A stretch of 64,000 nucleotides of DNA from an uncultured Eubacteriales bacterium (lineage in GTDB: Bacteria; Bacillota; Clostridia; Christensenellales; Aristaeellaceae), in NCBI GenBank assembly GCA_902760595.1, contig CACWHI010000005.1:1-64000 (forward strand), in the 5' to 3' direction. The notes below the pieces were generated by a model. It was not told the DNA's origin and did not search any database. It worked only from the letters and a program-made list of their open reading frames with translations. Numbering within the stretch: position 1 is the stretch's first letter; every line of letters begins with the position of its first letter. Both the position numbers and the translations under genes were made by a program. This document shows positions 63,570-64,000 of this stretch, in pieces.

Positions 63570-64000
63570 ATGAGTGAGCAAACCGCAAGGCAGTCGTCCG
63601 CGGGCAAGCTGTTCAAACGCTTTCTGCCCTATTTCGGCCGCTATAAGGCGGCCTTGATCTTTGACCTCGCCTGCGCGGCGCTGACGACGGTCTGCGAGAT
63701 CGTATTCCCCCTCATCGTCCGGGAGATCACCAACCGGGCCATGATCGCGCCGGACACGCTGACCATCCCCTGGGTGCTGAAGCTGGGCCTTCTTTACCTG
63801 GTGCTGCGCGTCATCGATACCCTCGGGGCCTATTATATGCAGTCCCGCGGGCATTTCATGGGCGCGCGGATCGAGACGGACATGCGGCGCGACCTCTTCA
63901 ATCACCTGGAGCGGCTCTCCTTTTCCTACTACAACAACACCAAGATCGGCCAGCTGATGGCACGGCTCACCAGCGACCTGTTCGACATCGCGGAGTTCGC
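63570..64000 (+). CDS. ABC exporter with fused membrane and ATPase domains, partial
   Basis: At least 143 residues, cut by the window end. GAGGTGGA before the ATG (MSEQTARQSSAGKLFKRFLP). The start of the six-helix exporter domain: helices about 24-44 and 65-90, then YYMQSRGHFMGARIETDMRR and LERLSFSYYNNTKIGQLMAR, the coupling-helix segment of MdlB/MsbA-type exporters. The ATPase half is outside the window. Confidence 0.9.
   Translation, partial: MSEQTARQSSAGKLFKRFLPYFGRYKAALIFDLACAALTTVCEIVFPLIVREITNRAMIAPDTLTIPWVLKLGLLYLVLRVIDTLGAYYMQSRGHFMGARIETDMRRDLFNHLERLSFSYYNNTKIGQLMARLTSDLFDIAEF

Overview
The window comes from a GC-rich (roughly 55-60 percent by eye) member of the Firmicutes, most likely class Clostridia. 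The evidence is an rpsF-ssb-rpsR operon, class III fructose-bisphosphatase, DegV, PyrR, a NupO/P/Q-type nucleoside ABC transporter with a BMP-family binding protein, ECF sigma factors paired with DUF4367-like membrane proteins, strong AGGAGG ribosome binding sites and TTGACA/TATAAT promoters. Abundant SH3, Ig-like and BspA-type secreted proteins fit a gut-associated lineage. A finer assignment cannot be made from this sequence alone.

1-12 kb, mostly minus strand: a secreted SH3/Ig protein with a Pro-Val-Glu repeat tail; a secreted PepSY-like protein; a decayed gene; a J-domain/zinc-ribbon/DUF5685 operon; a degV-fbp-deoC-sirtuin operon; a DUF4160 pair lodged beside comM next to a decayed second copy of the comM 3' end; then comM. 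12-17.5 kb, plus strand: a TraX-like protein followed by a translationally coupled ABC-2 exporter operon (ATPase, permease, GldG-like, DUF4340). 17.5-24.5 kb, minus strand: rpsR-ssb-rpsF, then a purine operon read xpt -> BMP -> ATPase -> two permeases. 24.8-33.4 kb: an Hsp20 gene; an alpha-glucan operon (binding protein, two permeases, GH13, GH31) read leftwards; and a divergent LacI-family regulator with two related palindromes in the shared promoter region.

33.5-47.5 kb is the most notable stretch. A 54-bp perfect direct repeat (33492-33545 and 47456-47509) carries the last 20 nt of tRNA-Ala(GGC) and its terminator. The intact tRNA lies at the right end (47490-47562, minus strand) with its 3' end pointing inward. 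This is the footprint of an element integrated into the 3' end of a tRNA gene, and makes the ~14 kb between the repeats a genomic island. No integrase, relaxase or replication gene is visible, so it looks like a relic or a cargo-only element. Cargo: a three-gene DUF3791/DUF3990/small-protein module (candidate ADP-ribosyltransferase toxin-antitoxin); an ECF sigma factor with a large multi-module membrane partner and a divergent M48 protease sharing a promoter; secreted Ig-like, SH3/PDZ and BspA-type proteins; a truncated second sigma gene; an unrecognised gene; and several gene fragments near the tRNA.

47.7-64 kb, plus strand: nagB-tldD-tldE; GntR and Lrp regulators with an aminotransferase, a CapA-like protein, pyrR, a strongly divergent isopropylmalate-dehydrogenase-like protein and an alkaline-phosphatase-superfamily enzyme; ileS (type 2); two RNA-modification genes, tgt, and the start of an ABC exporter cut by the window edge.

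No CRISPR array, rRNA, transposase or complete prophage was seen.
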